A stretch of 64,000 nucleotides of DNA from Streptomyces roseus (GCF_001044425.1 NZ_LFML01000016.1:62001-126000); one strand, 5' to 3'; counted from the first letter of the stretch, positions 7,335-17,677 are shown. Numbers and translations: made by a program. The notes: generated from the sequence alone by a model not told the origin.

Positions 7335-10271
7335 ATGCCGCTGCTGGAACCGAAGCCCGGGGCCCTGCGGCCGCACGGCGTCGCCGGCCCCGCTCCCGAC
7401 CGGGTCCCCGACCACCGCGCCGCCGGCACCCCGGATCCGCTGCGCGCCGAGCTGACCGCGCTGCTGGGCGCCGAGAAGGTGCTGTGGAAGGTCTCCGACC
7501 TGGTCCGCTACGCCTCCGACGCCTCGCCGTACCGGTTCGTTCCGCAGGTGGTCGTGGTCGCCGAGGACGTCGACGACGTCTCCGCCGTCCTTTCGTACGC
7601 GCACGGCCGCGAGCGCGAGGTGGTCTTCCGCGCCGCGGGGACCTCCCTGAACGGCCAGGCCCTGGGCGAGGACGTCCTGGTCGACGTACGCCGCCACTGG
7701 ACCGGGATCGAGGTGCTGGAGGAGGGCCGCCGGGCCCGGATCCGGCCCGGCACCACCGTGGCCCGGGCCAATGCCGCGCTCGCCCGGTACGGCCGCATCC
7801 TCGGCCCCGACCCGGCGAGCGCCATCGCCTGCACCGTCGGCGGGGTCGTCGCGAACAACGCGTCCGGCATGACGGCGGGAACCACGAGGAACTCGTACCG
7901 CACCCTCGCCTCCCTCACCTTCGTGCTGCCCGGCGGAACGGTCGTGGACACCGCCGACCCGCGCGCGGACGAGGAGCTGGCGCGCGCCGAGCCGGCGCTG
8001 TGCCGCGGGCTGATGGAGATCAAGCGGGAGATCGAGGGCGATCCGGAGCTCGTCGCCCGGATCCGGGCCAAGTACGAGATCAAGAACACCACCGGCTACC
8101 GCCTGGACGCCTACCTGGACGGAGCCACTCCCGTCGAGATCCTGCGCGGGCTGATGGTCGGCTCGGAGGGCACGCTCGGCTTCATCTCCGAGGTCGTCTT
8201 CGACACGGTGCCGCTGGAGCGCGAACTCACGAGCGCGCTGCTGTTCTTCCCCTCACTGCCCGCCGCGGCCGCCGCGGTACCGCGGTTCAACGCGGCGGGC
8301 GCCCTCGCCGTGGAGGTGATGGACGGCCACACCCTGCGCGCCTCGGTCAGCGTCGACGGCGTCCCCGCCGACTGGGCCGCCCTCCCGAAGGACACCACCG
8401 CCCTGCTGGTGGAGTTCCGCGCCCCGGACGAGGCGGGCAGGGCGGAGTACGAGCGCCGGGCCGCCGAGGTGCTCGCCGGGCTGGACCTGGTCGCTCCGGT
8501 GGCCTCGATCACCAATGCGTTCACCCGCGACGCCGGAACGGTCCACGGCTACTGGAGGGCCCGCAAGGCCTTCGTCACGGCCGTCGGCGGAGCCCGCGCC
8601 CCCGGCACCACTCTGATCACCGAGGACTTCGCGGTACCGCCCTCCCGGCTGGCCGAGGCCTGCGAGGCGCTCCTCGCGCTCCAGGCCGAGCACGGCTTCG
8701 ACGCGGCCGTCGCCGGCCACGCGGCCCACGGCAACCTGCACTTCCTGCTCGCCTTCGACGCGGCGAAGCCCGCCGACGTGGAGCGGTACGGAGCCTTCAT
8801 GGAGGCCTTCTGCCGACTGGTGGTGGAGCGTTTCGACGGCTCGCTGAAGGCCGAGCACTCCACCGGCCGCAACATGGCCCCGTTCCTGGAACTGGAGTGG
8901 GGGGCGAGGGCCACGGAGCTGATGTGGCGGACGAAGCGGATCGTCGACCCCGACGGGCTGCTCGCCCCCCGCATTCTCCTCGACCGCGATCCGGCGGCCC
9001 ATCTGCGCGGGCTGAAGACGATCCCGCGCGTCGAGGCGGTCGCCGACCCGTGCATCGAGTGCGGCTTCTGCGAACCGACCTGCCCCAGCGGGGACCTGAC
9101 GACCACGCCCCGTCAACGGATCGTGCTGCGCCGGGAGATGATGCGCCAGCAGCCGGGCTCCCGCGTGCTGGACGGACTGCTCGACGCCTACGGCCACGAC
9201 GCCGTGGACACCTGCGCGGGCGACTCCACCTGCAAGCTGGCCTGTCCTGTCGGCATCGACACGGGCGCGCTGATGCGCGGCTTCCGCCATCGCCGGCACG
9301 GCGCGCGCGAGGAGCGCGTGGCCGCCCTCGCCGCGCGGCGGTTCAAAGCCGTGGAGGGCGCCGCCCGACTGGCCGTGGCCGCCGCCGACCGGCTGGCCGA
9401 GCACGCCGGGGAGCGGGTGCCGGAGGCGCTCACCAGGGCGGCCCGCAAGGCCGTACGACCCGACCTGGTTCCGCAGTGGCTGCCGCGGCTCCCCGGCGCA
9501 GCCGCCGGAAAACCGCCCCGCACCGAGCGGTTGAGCGCGGCGGCCGTGTACTACCCGGCCTGCGTGAACCGGATCTTCGGCGGCCCCGGGGGCCGGCCCG
9601 GCCCCTCGTTGCCCGAAGCCGTGGTGGCCGTGTCGGAGCGGGCCGGGAAGCCGGTGTGGATCCCCGGCGACGTGGCGGGCACCTGCTGCGCCACGATCTG
9701 GCACTCCAAGGGCTACGAGGCCGGGAACCGGCTGATGGCCAACCGGATCGTGGAGGCCGCCTGGGGCTGGACCGCCGGCGGGCGGCTGCCGCTGGTGGTC
9801 GACGCCTCCTCGTGCACGCTGGGCATCGCGCGGGAGATGGTCCCGTTCCTGACGGACGAGAGCCGGGCCCTGCACGCGGAGCTGACGGTCCTCGACTCGG
9901 TCGTGTGGGCGGCGGACGAGCTGCTCCCGCACCTGGAGATCCGGCGCACCGTGGGCTCGGCCGTGCTCCATCCGACCTGCTCGATGGAGCACTTGGGAGG
10001 TACGGCGCGGCTGCTGGCGGTGGCGGAGGCCTGTGCGACGGAGGTGGTGGTCCCGGACGATGCGGGCTGCTGCGCCTTCGCGGGCGACCGGGGCATGCTG
10101 CATCCGGAGCTGACGGCCTCGGCCACGGAGCGCGAGGCGGCGGAGGTGACCTCGCGGGCGTTCGACGCGCATCTGTCGGCGAACCGGATGTGCGAGGTGG
10201 GCATGGACCGGGCGACCGGCCGCAGTTACCACTCGGCACTGCTGGAACTGGAGCGGGCCACCCGCCCCTGA
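7335..10271 (+). CDS. FAD/Fe-S D-2-hydroxyacid dehydrogenase (YdiJ-like fusion)
   Basis: This 978-residue protein fuses a GlcD/VAO-type FAD-binding oxidase to a GlcF/GlpC-type iron-sulfur subunit. The FAD domain (residues 50-550) shows FRAAGTSLNGQALGED and VGGVVANNASGMTAGT. Two ferredoxin clusters follow (CIECGFCEPTCPSGDL near 573 and CAGDSTCKLACPVG near 628), then the C-terminal CCG domain with CC motifs near 784 and 912 (CCATIWHSKGYEAGN, CCAFAGDRG). Such enzymes oxidise D-lactate or D-2-hydroxyglutarate and pass electrons to the respiratory chain. A GAGGGG ribosome-binding site lies before the ATG. It starts 68 bp after the MarR gene but is probably an independent unit. Confidence 0.88.
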   Translation: MPLLEPKPGALRPHGVAGPAPDRVPDHRAAGTPDPLRAELTALLGAEKVLWKVSDLVRYASDASPYRFVPQVVVVAEDVDDVSAVLSYAHGREREVVFRAAGTSLNGQALGEDVLVDVRRHWTGIEVLEEGRRARIRPGTTVARANAALARYGRILGPDPASAIACTVGGVVANNASGMTAGTTRNSYRTLASLTFVLPGGTVVDTADPRADEELARAEPALCRGLMEIKREIEGDPELVARIRAKYEIKNTTGYRLDAYLDGATPVEILRGLMVGSEGTLGFISEVVFDTVPLERELTSALLFFPSLPAAAAAVPRFNAAGALAVEVMDGHTLRASVSVDGVPADWAALPKDTTALLVEFRAPDEAGRAEYERRAAEVLAGLDLVAPVASITNAFTRDAGTVHGYWRARKAFVTAVGGARAPGTTLITEDFAVPPSRLAEACEALLALQAEHGFDAAVAGHAAHGNLHFLLAFDAAKPADVERYGAFMEAFCRLVVERFDGSLKAEHSTGRNMAPFLELEWGARATELMWRTKRIVDPDGLLAPRILLDRDPAAHLRGLKTIPRVEAVADPCIECGFCEPTCPSGDLTTTPRQRIVLRREMMRQQPGSRVLDGLLDAYGHDAVDTCAGDSTCKLACPVGIDTGALMRGFRHRRHGAREERVAALAARRFKAVEGAARLAVAAADRLAEHAGERVPEALTRAARKAVRPDLVPQWLPRLPGAAAGKPPRTERLSAAAVYYPACVNRIFGGPGGRPGPSLPEAVVAVSERAGKPVWIPGDVAGTCCATIWHSKGYEAGNRLMANRIVEAAWGWTAGGRLPLVVDASSCTLGIAREMVPFLTDESRALHAELTVLDSVVWAADELLPHLEIRRTVGSAVLHPTCSMEHLGGTARLLAVAEACATEVVVPDDAGCCAFAGDRGMLHPELTASATEREAAEVTSRAFDAHLSANRMCEVGMDRATGRSYHSALLELERATRP

Positions 10272-10426
10272 CCCGCAGGTCCACTGCCCTGACCTGGTGG
10301 TTTACGGCCGCACGGACCGCACATCCCACTGCGTGAGGCCGTGGCCAACGCAAAATCGATTGCCCGGAACCGGTCCGGAAGGCGAACCTTGCTCGGTTTG
10401 AACCACTCGACCAGTCTTGAGGCGTC

Positions 10427-12280
10427 ATGCAGATCAGCGATCTTCCGTATCCGGACCCCGGAGTACCCGACGCCCGCTCCGGCCCGCGCTTCCTGGTGTG
10501 GTTGGGGCGCGGCCAACTCGGCGGACAGGCCAAGAGCCTGTGCTGGGGACTGGTGCACTTCGGCGGGGTCGCCGGGCTGCCGTACGCGGTGGGCCTGGGC
10601 GTCGAGGCGGTCGTGCAGCGCGACGGCACCCGACTGATGCTGGTCGGCGCCCTCTTGGCGCTGATCGGCGTCGCCATCTCCGTCGGCGACGCGATGCTCC
10701 ACCGGACGGCCGTCACCAACTGGATCACCGCCGCCGCACGGGTCCAGCAGCTGCTCGCCCGCAAGACCGCCGAGCTGGGCTCCGCCCTGACCCGGAGGGT
10801 CGCGGCGGGCGAGGTGGTGGCCGTTTCCACGGGCGACGTGGAGAAGATCGGCTGGTTCGTCGAGGCGGTCTCCCGCTTCCTCGCCGCCGCCTTCTCCGTC
10901 GTCGCCATCTGCGTCGGCCTGCTGTTCTTCGCGCCCTCGATCGGCGTGGTCGTCGCGATCGGCGTCCCGGTGCTCGCCCTGTCCGTGCTGCCCCTGCTGC
11001 CGCGCGCCACCCGGCGCGCCGACGTCCAGCGCGAGAAGGCGGGCAAGGCCACCGAACTCGCCTCCGACACGGTCGCCGGCCTGCGGGTGCTGCGCGGCAT
11101 CGGCGGGGAGGAACTGTTCCTGGGCCGCTACCGCGAGGCTTCGCAGGAAGTCCGCAAGGCTGCCGTGCGCAGCGCCCGGATGTGGGCGCTGATCTCCGCG
11201 ATCCAGGTGCTGCTCCCGGGCGCCCTGCTGATCACCGTGGTCTGGTACGGCTCCGTGCTCGTGCTGGACGGCAGGCTGGAGGTCGGTGAACTCGTCGCCG
11301 CCTTCAGTGCGGTGGCCACGATGCTCTACCCGCTGCGGCACTTCGAGGAGATCGCCATGGCGTACTCCTTCTCGCGGCCCTCCGCGGTGCGGGCGGCGCG
11401 GGTGCTGTCGCTGACGCGTACGGACGCCCCGGAGCCGGAGGCCGCCCGGAGCCAGATCCCCGGGGCTCCGGCTCCGGGCGGGGACCTGTACGACCCCGCG
11501 ACGGGGCTGCTGGCCCCGGCGGGCCGGTTCACCGCCGTGGTGTGCGGGGACCCTGACCTGGCGGGACGGCTCGCCGAACGCCTCGGCGGACATCCGGCGG
11601 ACGACGTCCCGGCCGCCGACCGGGTCTCGGTGCTGCTGGGCGGGGTCGCACTGGACGAGCTCGCGCTGGACACGGCGCGCGCGCTGGTCCTCGTGCAGGA
11701 CAAGGATCCGGTGCTGCTGTCGGGAACGCTGCGTGAGCTGTTCGCCGTACCGGCGTCCGGAGCGGTCGAGCCCGGGGCGGCGCTGACCGCCGCCCAGTGC
11801 GGGGACGTCCTGGACGCGCTGCTGCAGTCGGCGCCCGACGGGGTGGAGGACCCGATGGACGCGCGGATCACCGAGCGCGGCCGGTCCCTGTCCGGCGGGC
11901 AGCGTCAGCGGCTGGCGCTGGCGCGCTCCCTGGCCACCGACCCTGAGGTGCTGGTGCTGGACGAGCCGACCTCGGCGGTCGACTCGCACACCGAGGCACG
12001 GATCGCGGACGGGATCGCCGCCCTGCGCGCCGGGCGCACGACGGTGGTGCTGGCCTCCTCCCCGCTGCTCCTGGACCGCGCCGACCGGGTGGTCCTGATC
12101 CACGAGGGCCGGGTCGCCGCGACCGGTACGCACCGCGAACTACTGCACGGCGAACCGCTCTACCGCGCCGTGGTCACCCGCGAGACCGACGAGGAACAGC
12201 GGGCGGCCCGGACGGAACTGACCCGGCTGGAAGAAGCCCGGCTGGAAAAGGCACTGACAGAGATCGAGGAATCCGCATGA
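10427..12280 (+). CDS. ABC exporter subunit 1 with degenerate Walker A and H-loop
   Basis: This 617-residue half-transporter has a six-helix domain (residues 35-330) and an ATPase domain. The position of Walker A (about 368-382) reads AVVCGDPDLAGRL, with no glycine-rich loop and no catalytic lysine. The H-loop position reads LASSPLL with no histidine. The signature (LSGGQRQRLALARSL, about 488) and Walker B (VLVLDEPTSAVD) are canonical. It can therefore donate a signature motif but is unlikely to bind ATP with its own P-loop. The stop overlaps the next gene by 4 bp (ATGA), so the two subunits are translationally coupled. It is read as the regulatory half of a heterodimer. Confidence 0.88.
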   Translation: MQISDLPYPDPGVPDARSGPRFLVWLGRGQLGGQAKSLCWGLVHFGGVAGLPYAVGLGVEAVVQRDGTRLMLVGALLALIGVAISVGDAMLHRTAVTNWITAAARVQQLLARKTAELGSALTRRVAAGEVVAVSTGDVEKIGWFVEAVSRFLAAAFSVVAICVGLLFFAPSIGVVVAIGVPVLALSVLPLLPRATRRADVQREKAGKATELASDTVAGLRVLRGIGGEELFLGRYREASQEVRKAAVRSARMWALISAIQVLLPGALLITVVWYGSVLVLDGRLEVGELVAAFSAVATMLYPLRHFEEIAMAYSFSRPSAVRAARVLSLTRTDAPEPEAARSQIPGAPAPGGDLYDPATGLLAPAGRFTAVVCGDPDLAGRLAERLGGHPADDVPAADRVSVLLGGVALDELALDTARALVLVQDKDPVLLSGTLRELFAVPASGAVEPGAALTAAQCGDVLDALLQSAPDGVEDPMDARITERGRSLSGGQRQRLALARSLATDPEVLVLDEPTSAVDSHTEARIADGIAALRAGRTTVVLASSPLLLDRADRVVLIHEGRVAATGTHRELLHGEPLYRAVVTRETDEEQRAARTELTRLEEARLEKALTEIEESA

Positions 12281-14058
12281 TCGGCGTGGCGCCGCCGCAA
12301 TACGACCCGGCGGCCCCCGAATCGGCCGCCACCCTGCCCGTGGGCTCGACGGCGACCGTACGGGGCTATGTGCGCGGCCTGTTCCGCCGCCACCGGCGGG
12401 CCTTCGTGCTGCTGGTGACCGTCAACGCGGCCGCGGTGACGGCCTCCATGGCCGGCCCGTACCTGCTCGGCCGGGTCGTGGACCAGTTGGCGGCGGGGGC
12501 GCGCGAACTCCACCTGGAACGCGTGGCCCTGCTGTTCGCGCTGGCCCTCGCGGTCCAGACGTTCTTCGTCCGCCAGGTCCGGCTGCGCGGTGCGATGCTC
12601 GGCGAGGAGATGCTGGCCGACCTGCGCGAGGACTTCCTGGTGCGCTCCGTGGGCCTGCCCCCGGGCGTGCTGGAGCGGGCCGGTACCGGCGACCTGCTGT
12701 CGCGGATCACCACCGACATCGACCGGCTGGCCAACGCCATGCGCGAGGCCGTGCCCCAGCTGGCCATCGGCGTGGTCTGGGTCGGGCTGCTCTTCGGGGC
12801 GCTCACGGTGACCGCGCCGCCGCTGGCGCTGGCCGCGCTGGTGGCGCTGCCGGTGCTGGTCGTCGGCTGCCGCTGGTACTTCCGGCGGGCGCCCTCGGCG
12901 TACCGCTCGGAGGCGGCCGGGTACGCGGCGGTCTCGGCCGCGCTCACCGAGACGGTGGACGCCGGGCGCACGGTCGAGGCGCACCGCCTCGGTCCGGCCC
13001 GCATCGCGCTGTCGGAGCGGCGGATCAAGGAGTGGACGGCGTGGGAGCGGTACACGCTGTACCTGCGGACCGTCCTCTTCCCCGTCGTCAACGTCACCTT
13101 CGTGACGATCCTCGGCTCCGTGCTGATGATCGGCGGCTACTGCGTGCTCCAGGGCTGGATGTCCGTCGGGCAGCTGACCACCGGTGCGCTGCTCGCCCAG
13201 ATGATGGTCGATCCGATCGGCCTGATCCTGCGCTGGTACGACGAGCTCCAGGTCGCCCAGGTGTCGCTCGCCCGCCTGGTGGGCGTGCGGGAGATCGAGC
13301 CGGACGCCGGTGACGCGGCCGTCTCCCCGAACGGGCGGGACGTGCGGGCCGACGAGGTGCGCTTCGGCTACCGGGAGGGCGTGGACGTGCTGCACCACGT
13401 GTCCATGTCGGTGCCGCCGGGCACCCGGATGGCACTGGTCGGCCCCTCCGGGGCGGGCAAGTCCACGCTGGGCCGGCTGCTGGCGGGCATCTACGCACCG
13501 CGGACCGGCGAGGTCACCCTCGGCGGCGCCGAGCTGTCGCGGATGCCCGCGGAGCGGGTGCGCGAGCAGGTGGCGCTGGTCAACCAGGAGCACCACGTGT
13601 TCGTGGGCTCGCTGCGGGACAACCTGCGCCTCGCGCGCACCGGGGCCGATGACGCCGAGCTGTGGGCGGCGCTGGGCGCGGTGGACGCGGATGCCTGGGC
13701 CCGGGCGCTGGAGTCCGGTCTGGACACGGAGGTGGGTTCGGGCGGTACGGCGCTGACCCCGGCGCAGGCGCAGCAGATCGCACTGGCCCGGCTGGTGCTC
13801 GCGGACCCGCACACCCTGGTGCTGGACGAGGCCACCTCGCTGCTGGACCCGCGGGCGGCGCGCCATCTGGAGCGTTCGCTGGCCCGGGTGCTGGACGGCC
13901 GTACGGTGATCGCGATCGCCCACCGGCTGCACACCGCGCACGACGCGGACGTGATCGCGGTGGTCGAGGGCGGCCGGATCAGCGAGCTGGGCTCGCACGA
14001 CGAGCTGGTCGCGGCGGACGGCGCGTACGCGGCGCTGTGGCGCTCCTGGCACGGCTGA
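12277..14058 (+). CDS. ABC exporter subunit 2 with intact Walker A and degenerate signature
   Basis: This 593-residue partner of the preceding gene has a six-helix exporter domain and an ATPase. Here Walker A is perfect (LVGPSGAGKSTL, about 387-398), Walker B is canonical (TLVLDEATSLLD) and the H-loop histidine is present (IAIAHRLHTAHDAD), but the signature position reads ALTPAQAQQIALARL instead of LSGGQ. In a head-to-tail dimer its nucleotide pocket would be completed by the good signature of subunit 1, giving one competent and one dead site. Substrate unknown. The 4-bp overlap fixes the start. Confidence 0.88.
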   Translation: MIGVAPPQYDPAAPESAATLPVGSTATVRGYVRGLFRRHRRAFVLLVTVNAAAVTASMAGPYLLGRVVDQLAAGARELHLERVALLFALALAVQTFFVRQVRLRGAMLGEEMLADLREDFLVRSVGLPPGVLERAGTGDLLSRITTDIDRLANAMREAVPQLAIGVVWVGLLFGALTVTAPPLALAALVALPVLVVGCRWYFRRAPSAYRSEAAGYAAVSAALTETVDAGRTVEAHRLGPARIALSERRIKEWTAWERYTLYLRTVLFPVVNVTFVTILGSVLMIGGYCVLQGWMSVGQLTTGALLAQMMVDPIGLILRWYDELQVAQVSLARLVGVREIEPDAGDAAVSPNGRDVRADEVRFGYREGVDVLHHVSMSVPPGTRMALVGPSGAGKSTLGRLLAGIYAPRTGEVTLGGAELSRMPAERVREQVALVNQEHHVFVGSLRDNLRLARTGADDAELWAALGAVDADAWARALESGLDTEVGSGGTALTPAQAQQIALARLVLADPHTLVLDEATSLLDPRAARHLERSLARVLDGRTVIAIAHRLHTAHDADVIAVVEGGRISELGSHDELVAADGAYAALWRSWHG

Positions 14059-14135
14059 CCGGCCCGCACCGGCGCTCTGACGAGGCCCCGGTCCCCCGCT
14101 GACGCGCGGGGTCCGGGGCCTTTGCCGTACCGGTA

Positions 14136-14927
14136 CTAGATGAAGCCGAGGGCGGAGGCTCCGCCCACGCCGCCGAGCAGCATGAACACGGGCATCAGCA
14201 CCTTGAGCTCCACCCAGCTCCCGGCCCGGAAGCGCATCCCCTTGGGCGGGCCGATGGGGTACCAGCGCTTCCCGGCGATCGGCAGCGGCCACAGGATGGG
14301 GCAGCCGGAGACGGTCAGGGCGTCGCCGATGTCGTGGACCAGGGCGCCGAGCAGGATCGGCAGGCCGAGCCAGAGGTATTCCTGGCCGGGGCCGGTGAAC
14401 AGCCAGCCGGCGCCGTTGCCGGGCTGGTCGAGGACGCCCGCCAGGATCCAGGCGCTCGTGGCGCCCAGCAGCCAGACGAGGATGTCGCTGGACATCCGGG
14501 CCGCCCGCCACAGCAGGCCTTCGACGGCCAGCACCAGGTGGACGAAGAGCAGGACCAGCACGCCCCAGCGGTCGGTGGTGGCCGCCAGCGCCGAGGAGCC
14601 GGCGCCGATGAGGACCGCCCACAGCCAGGTGTGCGTCAGGGTGCGGTGGCCGCCGGTGCGGCGGGCGTCCTTGGGGGCGCGCGTGGCCTTGTAGACCGCG
14701 TAGGAGATCTTGTCGACCACCTCGCACAGGCCCCGGGAGAGCGGACCGAAGGCGCGCGAGATCGTCGCCGACTTGTGGTCCAGGTCGGGTGCGAGGGCGG
14801 CGCCGGCACAGATGAGCGCGCCGACGACGAGAACCGGCCAGGGCATCGGGTACCCGGCGGCCGCGGCCGCCGCTCCCACCCCCAGCCAGGCTGCCGCCCC
14901 CGACAGTGAGTGCGCCGGACCCATCAT
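14136..14927 (-). CDS. YdjM/DUF457-like membrane-bound metal-dependent hydrolase
   Basis: This 263-residue hydrophobic protein has several membrane segments and the histidine/aspartate pattern of the YdjM/DUF457 family: HSLSG near the N-terminus, LAPDLDHKSA, GGHRTLTHTWLW and LVHDIGDALTVSGCPILWP. The family is annotated as inner-membrane metal-dependent hydrolase; in E. coli ydjM is a LexA-regulated gene of unknown biochemical role. I chose the double ATG at 14927, preceded by GGGGA. The open frame extends to 15083 but that part lacks membrane content and would overlap the divergent helicase gene. Confidence 0.83.
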   Translation of the reverse strand: MMGPAHSLSGAAAWLGVGAAAAAAGYPMPWPVLVVGALICAGAALAPDLDHKSATISRAFGPLSRGLCEVVDKISYAVYKATRAPKDARRTGGHRTLTHTWLWAVLIGAGSSALAATTDRWGVLVLLFVHLVLAVEGLLWRAARMSSDILVWLLGATSAWILAGVLDQPGNGAGWLFTGPGQEYLWLGLPILLGALVHDIGDALTVSGCPILWPLPIAGKRWYPIGPPKGMRFRAGSWVELKVLMPVFMLLGGVGGASALGFI

Positions 14928-15063
14928 GGTCGTTCCCCGCCCCGGTCTTGTGGTGTTCGGGCCCTGTTGACGGTTTCGTTCGGGCCCGGTCAACGGCACA
15001 GCGTACCGGCGGTGATCTTCGATCCTCCCGCCGGTTCCCTCTTCCGGCGGGAAGGCAGGCAAG

Positions 15064-17595
15064 ATGGGGGGTGTGACCCTCATTGATCAGCTCCCGCCGA
15101 ACGCCGACCCCGACGCCCTCTTCGAGGCTTTCTCCTCGTGGGCGGAGGATCAGGGCATCACCCTGTACCCGGCTCAGGAGGAGGCGCTGATCGAGGTCGT
15201 CTCCGGGGCGAACGTGATCTTGTCCACTCCGACCGGCTCCGGCAAGAGCCTCGTGGCGGCGGGCGCGCACTTCACCGCCCTCGCCCAGGACAAGGTGACC
15301 TTCTACACCGCCCCGATCAAGGCGCTGGTGTCGGAGAAGTTCTTCGACCTGTGCAAGCTCTTCGGCACCGAGAACGTCGGCATGCTGACCGGCGACGCCT
15401 CCGTGAACGCGGACGCCCCGGTGATCTGCTGCACCGCGGAGGTGCTCGCCTCCATCGCCCTGCGCGACGGCAAGTACGCCGACATCGGCCAGGTCGTCAT
15501 GGACGAGTTCCACTTCTATGCCGAGGCGGACCGCGGCTGGGCCTGGCAGATCCCGCTGCTGGAGCTCCCGCAGGCGCAGTTCGTCCTGATGTCGGCGACG
15601 CTCGGCGACGTGAAGCGGTTCGAGGAGGACCTGACCCGGCGCACCGGCCGGCCGACCTCGGTGGTCCGCTCCGCGACCCGGCCCGTGCCGCTGTCGTACG
15701 AGTACGTCACGACGCCCATCACCGACACCATCACCGAGCTGCTGGAGACCCGGCAGGCCCCGGTGTACATCGTGCACTTCACCCAGGCCCAGGCGGTCGA
15801 GCGGGCGCAGTCGCTGATGAGCATCAACATGTGCACCCGCGAGGAGAAGGACAAGATCGCCGATCTGATCGGCAACTTCCGCTTCACCACCAAGTTCGGC
15901 CAGAACCTCTCCCGCTACGTCCGGCACGGCATCGGCGTCCACCACGCCGGCATGCTGCCCAAGTACCGGCGCCTGGTGGAGAAGCTGGCGCAGGCCGGCC
16001 TGCTGAAGGTGATCTGCGGTACCGACACCCTCGGCGTCGGCGTCAACGTCCCGATCCGCACGGTGCTGTTCACCGCGCTCACCAAGTACGACGGCAACCG
16101 CGTCCGCACCCTGCGCGCCCGCGAGTTCCACCAGATCGCCGGCCGCGCGGGCCGGGCCGGCTTCGACACGGCGGGCTATGTGGTCGCCCAGGCGCCCGAG
16201 CACGTCATCGAGAACGAGAAGGCCCTCGCGAAGGCGGGCGACGACCCGAAGAAGCGCCGCAAGGTGGTGCGCAAGAAGGCTCCCGAGGGCTTCGTCGCCT
16301 GGTCGGACACCACCTTCGAGAAGCTCATCGCCGCCGACCCCGAGCCGCTCACCTCCCGGTTCAAGGTCACCAACATCATGCTGCTGTCGGTCATCGCCCG
16401 TCCGGGCGATGCCTTCAAGGCGATGCGCCACCTGCTGGAGGACAACCACGAGCCGCGCAAGGCACAGCTGCGGCACATCCGCCGGGCCCTCGCGATCTAC
16501 CGCTCGCTGGTGGACGGAGGCGTGGTCGAGAAGCTGGACACCCCGGACGCGGAGGGCCGCACGATCCGGCTCACCGTCGACCTCCAGCAGGACTTCGCGC
16601 TCAACCAGCCGCTGTCCACCTTCGCGCTCGCCTCCTTCGACCTGCTGGACCCGGAGTCCCCCTCCTACGCGCTGGACATGGTCTCCGTCGTCGAGTCCAC
16701 GCTGGACGACCCGCGCCAGATCCTCGCCGCCCAGCAGAACAAGGAACGCGGCATCGCCGTGGGCGCCATGAAGGCCGACGGGATCGAGTACGAGGAGCGG
16801 ATGGAGCGTCTGCAGGACGTCACCTATCCCAAGCCGCTCGAAGAGCTGCTCCTGCACGCCTACGACGTGTACAGCAAGAGCCACCCGTGGGTCCGGGACC
16901 ACCCGGTCTCCCCGAAGTCGATCATCCGCGACATGTATGAGCGCGCGATGACCTTCACCGAGTTCACCTCCTTCTACGAACTCGCCCGCACCGAGGGCAT
17001 CGTGCTGCGCTACCTGGCCAGCGCGTACAAGGCGCTGGACCACACCATCCCCGACGACCTCAAGTCGGAGGACCTCCAGGACCTCATCGCCTGGCTGGGC
17101 GAGCTCGTCCGCCAAGTCGACTCCAGCCTCCTCGACGAATGGGAGCAGCTGGCGAACCCGGAGGTGGAGACGGCGGAGCAGGCCCAGGAGAAGGCCGACC
17201 AGGTCAAGCCGGTCACGGCGAACGCCCGCGCCTTCCGCGTCCTGGTCCGCAACGCCATGTTCCGCCGCGTGGAGCTCGCCGCCCTGGACCACGTCGACCA
17301 GCTGGGTGAGCTGGACGGCGAATCCGGCTGGGACGCCGACGCGTGGGGCGAGGCCATGGACGCGTACTGGGACGAGTACGACGACCTCGGCACCGGCCCC
17401 GACGCCCGCGGCCCGAAGCTGCTCCAGATCGAGGAGGACCCGGCGCACGGCCTGTGGCGCGTCCGCCAGACCTTCGCGGACCCCAACGGGGACCATGGCT
17501 GGGGCATCAGCGCCGAGGTCGACCTCGCGGCTTCCGACGAGGAGGGCCGTGCGATCATCCGGCTGACCTCGGTCGGTGAGCTCGGCGCGCTCTGA
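15064..17595 (+). CDS. Ski2-like DEAD/DEAH helicase with DUF3516 C-terminus
   Basis: This 843-residue superfamily 2 helicase has motif I STPTGSGKS (about 54-62), motif II DEFHFY (about 148), motif III SATLGD and motif VI QIAGRAGRAGF. The C-terminal half (after about 480) is long and helical and corresponds to the DUF3516 extension of actinobacterial helicases related to Ski2/Mtr4 RNA helicases. A role in RNA processing or decay is the family expectation and has not been shown here. An alternative GTG lies 9 nt into the reading frame. tesB follows after 82 bp in the same direction. Confidence 0.9.
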   Translation: MGGVTLIDQLPPNADPDALFEAFSSWAEDQGITLYPAQEEALIEVVSGANVILSTPTGSGKSLVAAGAHFTALAQDKVTFYTAPIKALVSEKFFDLCKLFGTENVGMLTGDASVNADAPVICCTAEVLASIALRDGKYADIGQVVMDEFHFYAEADRGWAWQIPLLELPQAQFVLMSATLGDVKRFEEDLTRRTGRPTSVVRSATRPVPLSYEYVTTPITDTITELLETRQAPVYIVHFTQAQAVERAQSLMSINMCTREEKDKIADLIGNFRFTTKFGQNLSRYVRHGIGVHHAGMLPKYRRLVEKLAQAGLLKVICGTDTLGVGVNVPIRTVLFTALTKYDGNRVRTLRAREFHQIAGRAGRAGFDTAGYVVAQAPEHVIENEKALAKAGDDPKKRRKVVRKKAPEGFVAWSDTTFEKLIAADPEPLTSRFKVTNIMLLSVIARPGDAFKAMRHLLEDNHEPRKAQLRHIRRALAIYRSLVDGGVVEKLDTPDAEGRTIRLTVDLQQDFALNQPLSTFALASFDLLDPESPSYALDMVSVVESTLDDPRQILAAQQNKERGIAVGAMKADGIEYEERMERLQDVTYPKPLEELLLHAYDVYSKSHPWVRDHPVSPKSIIRDMYERAMTFTEFTSFYELARTEGIVLRYLASAYKALDHTIPDDLKSEDLQDLIAWLGELVRQVDSSLLDEWEQLANPEVETAEQAQEKADQVKPVTANARAFRVLVRNAMFRRVELAALDHVDQLGELDGESGWDADAWGEAMDAYWDEYDDLGTGPDARGPKLLQIEEDPAHGLWRVRQTFADPNGDHGWGISAEVDLAASDEEGRAIIRLTSVGELGAL

Positions 17596-17677
17596 GCCAC
17601 CCGCGCAAGCGACCCGACCCGCCCCAGCGGCAGCCGGCCCCGCCGGAACCGCCGGACCCGACAGTGGAGACCCCCTG

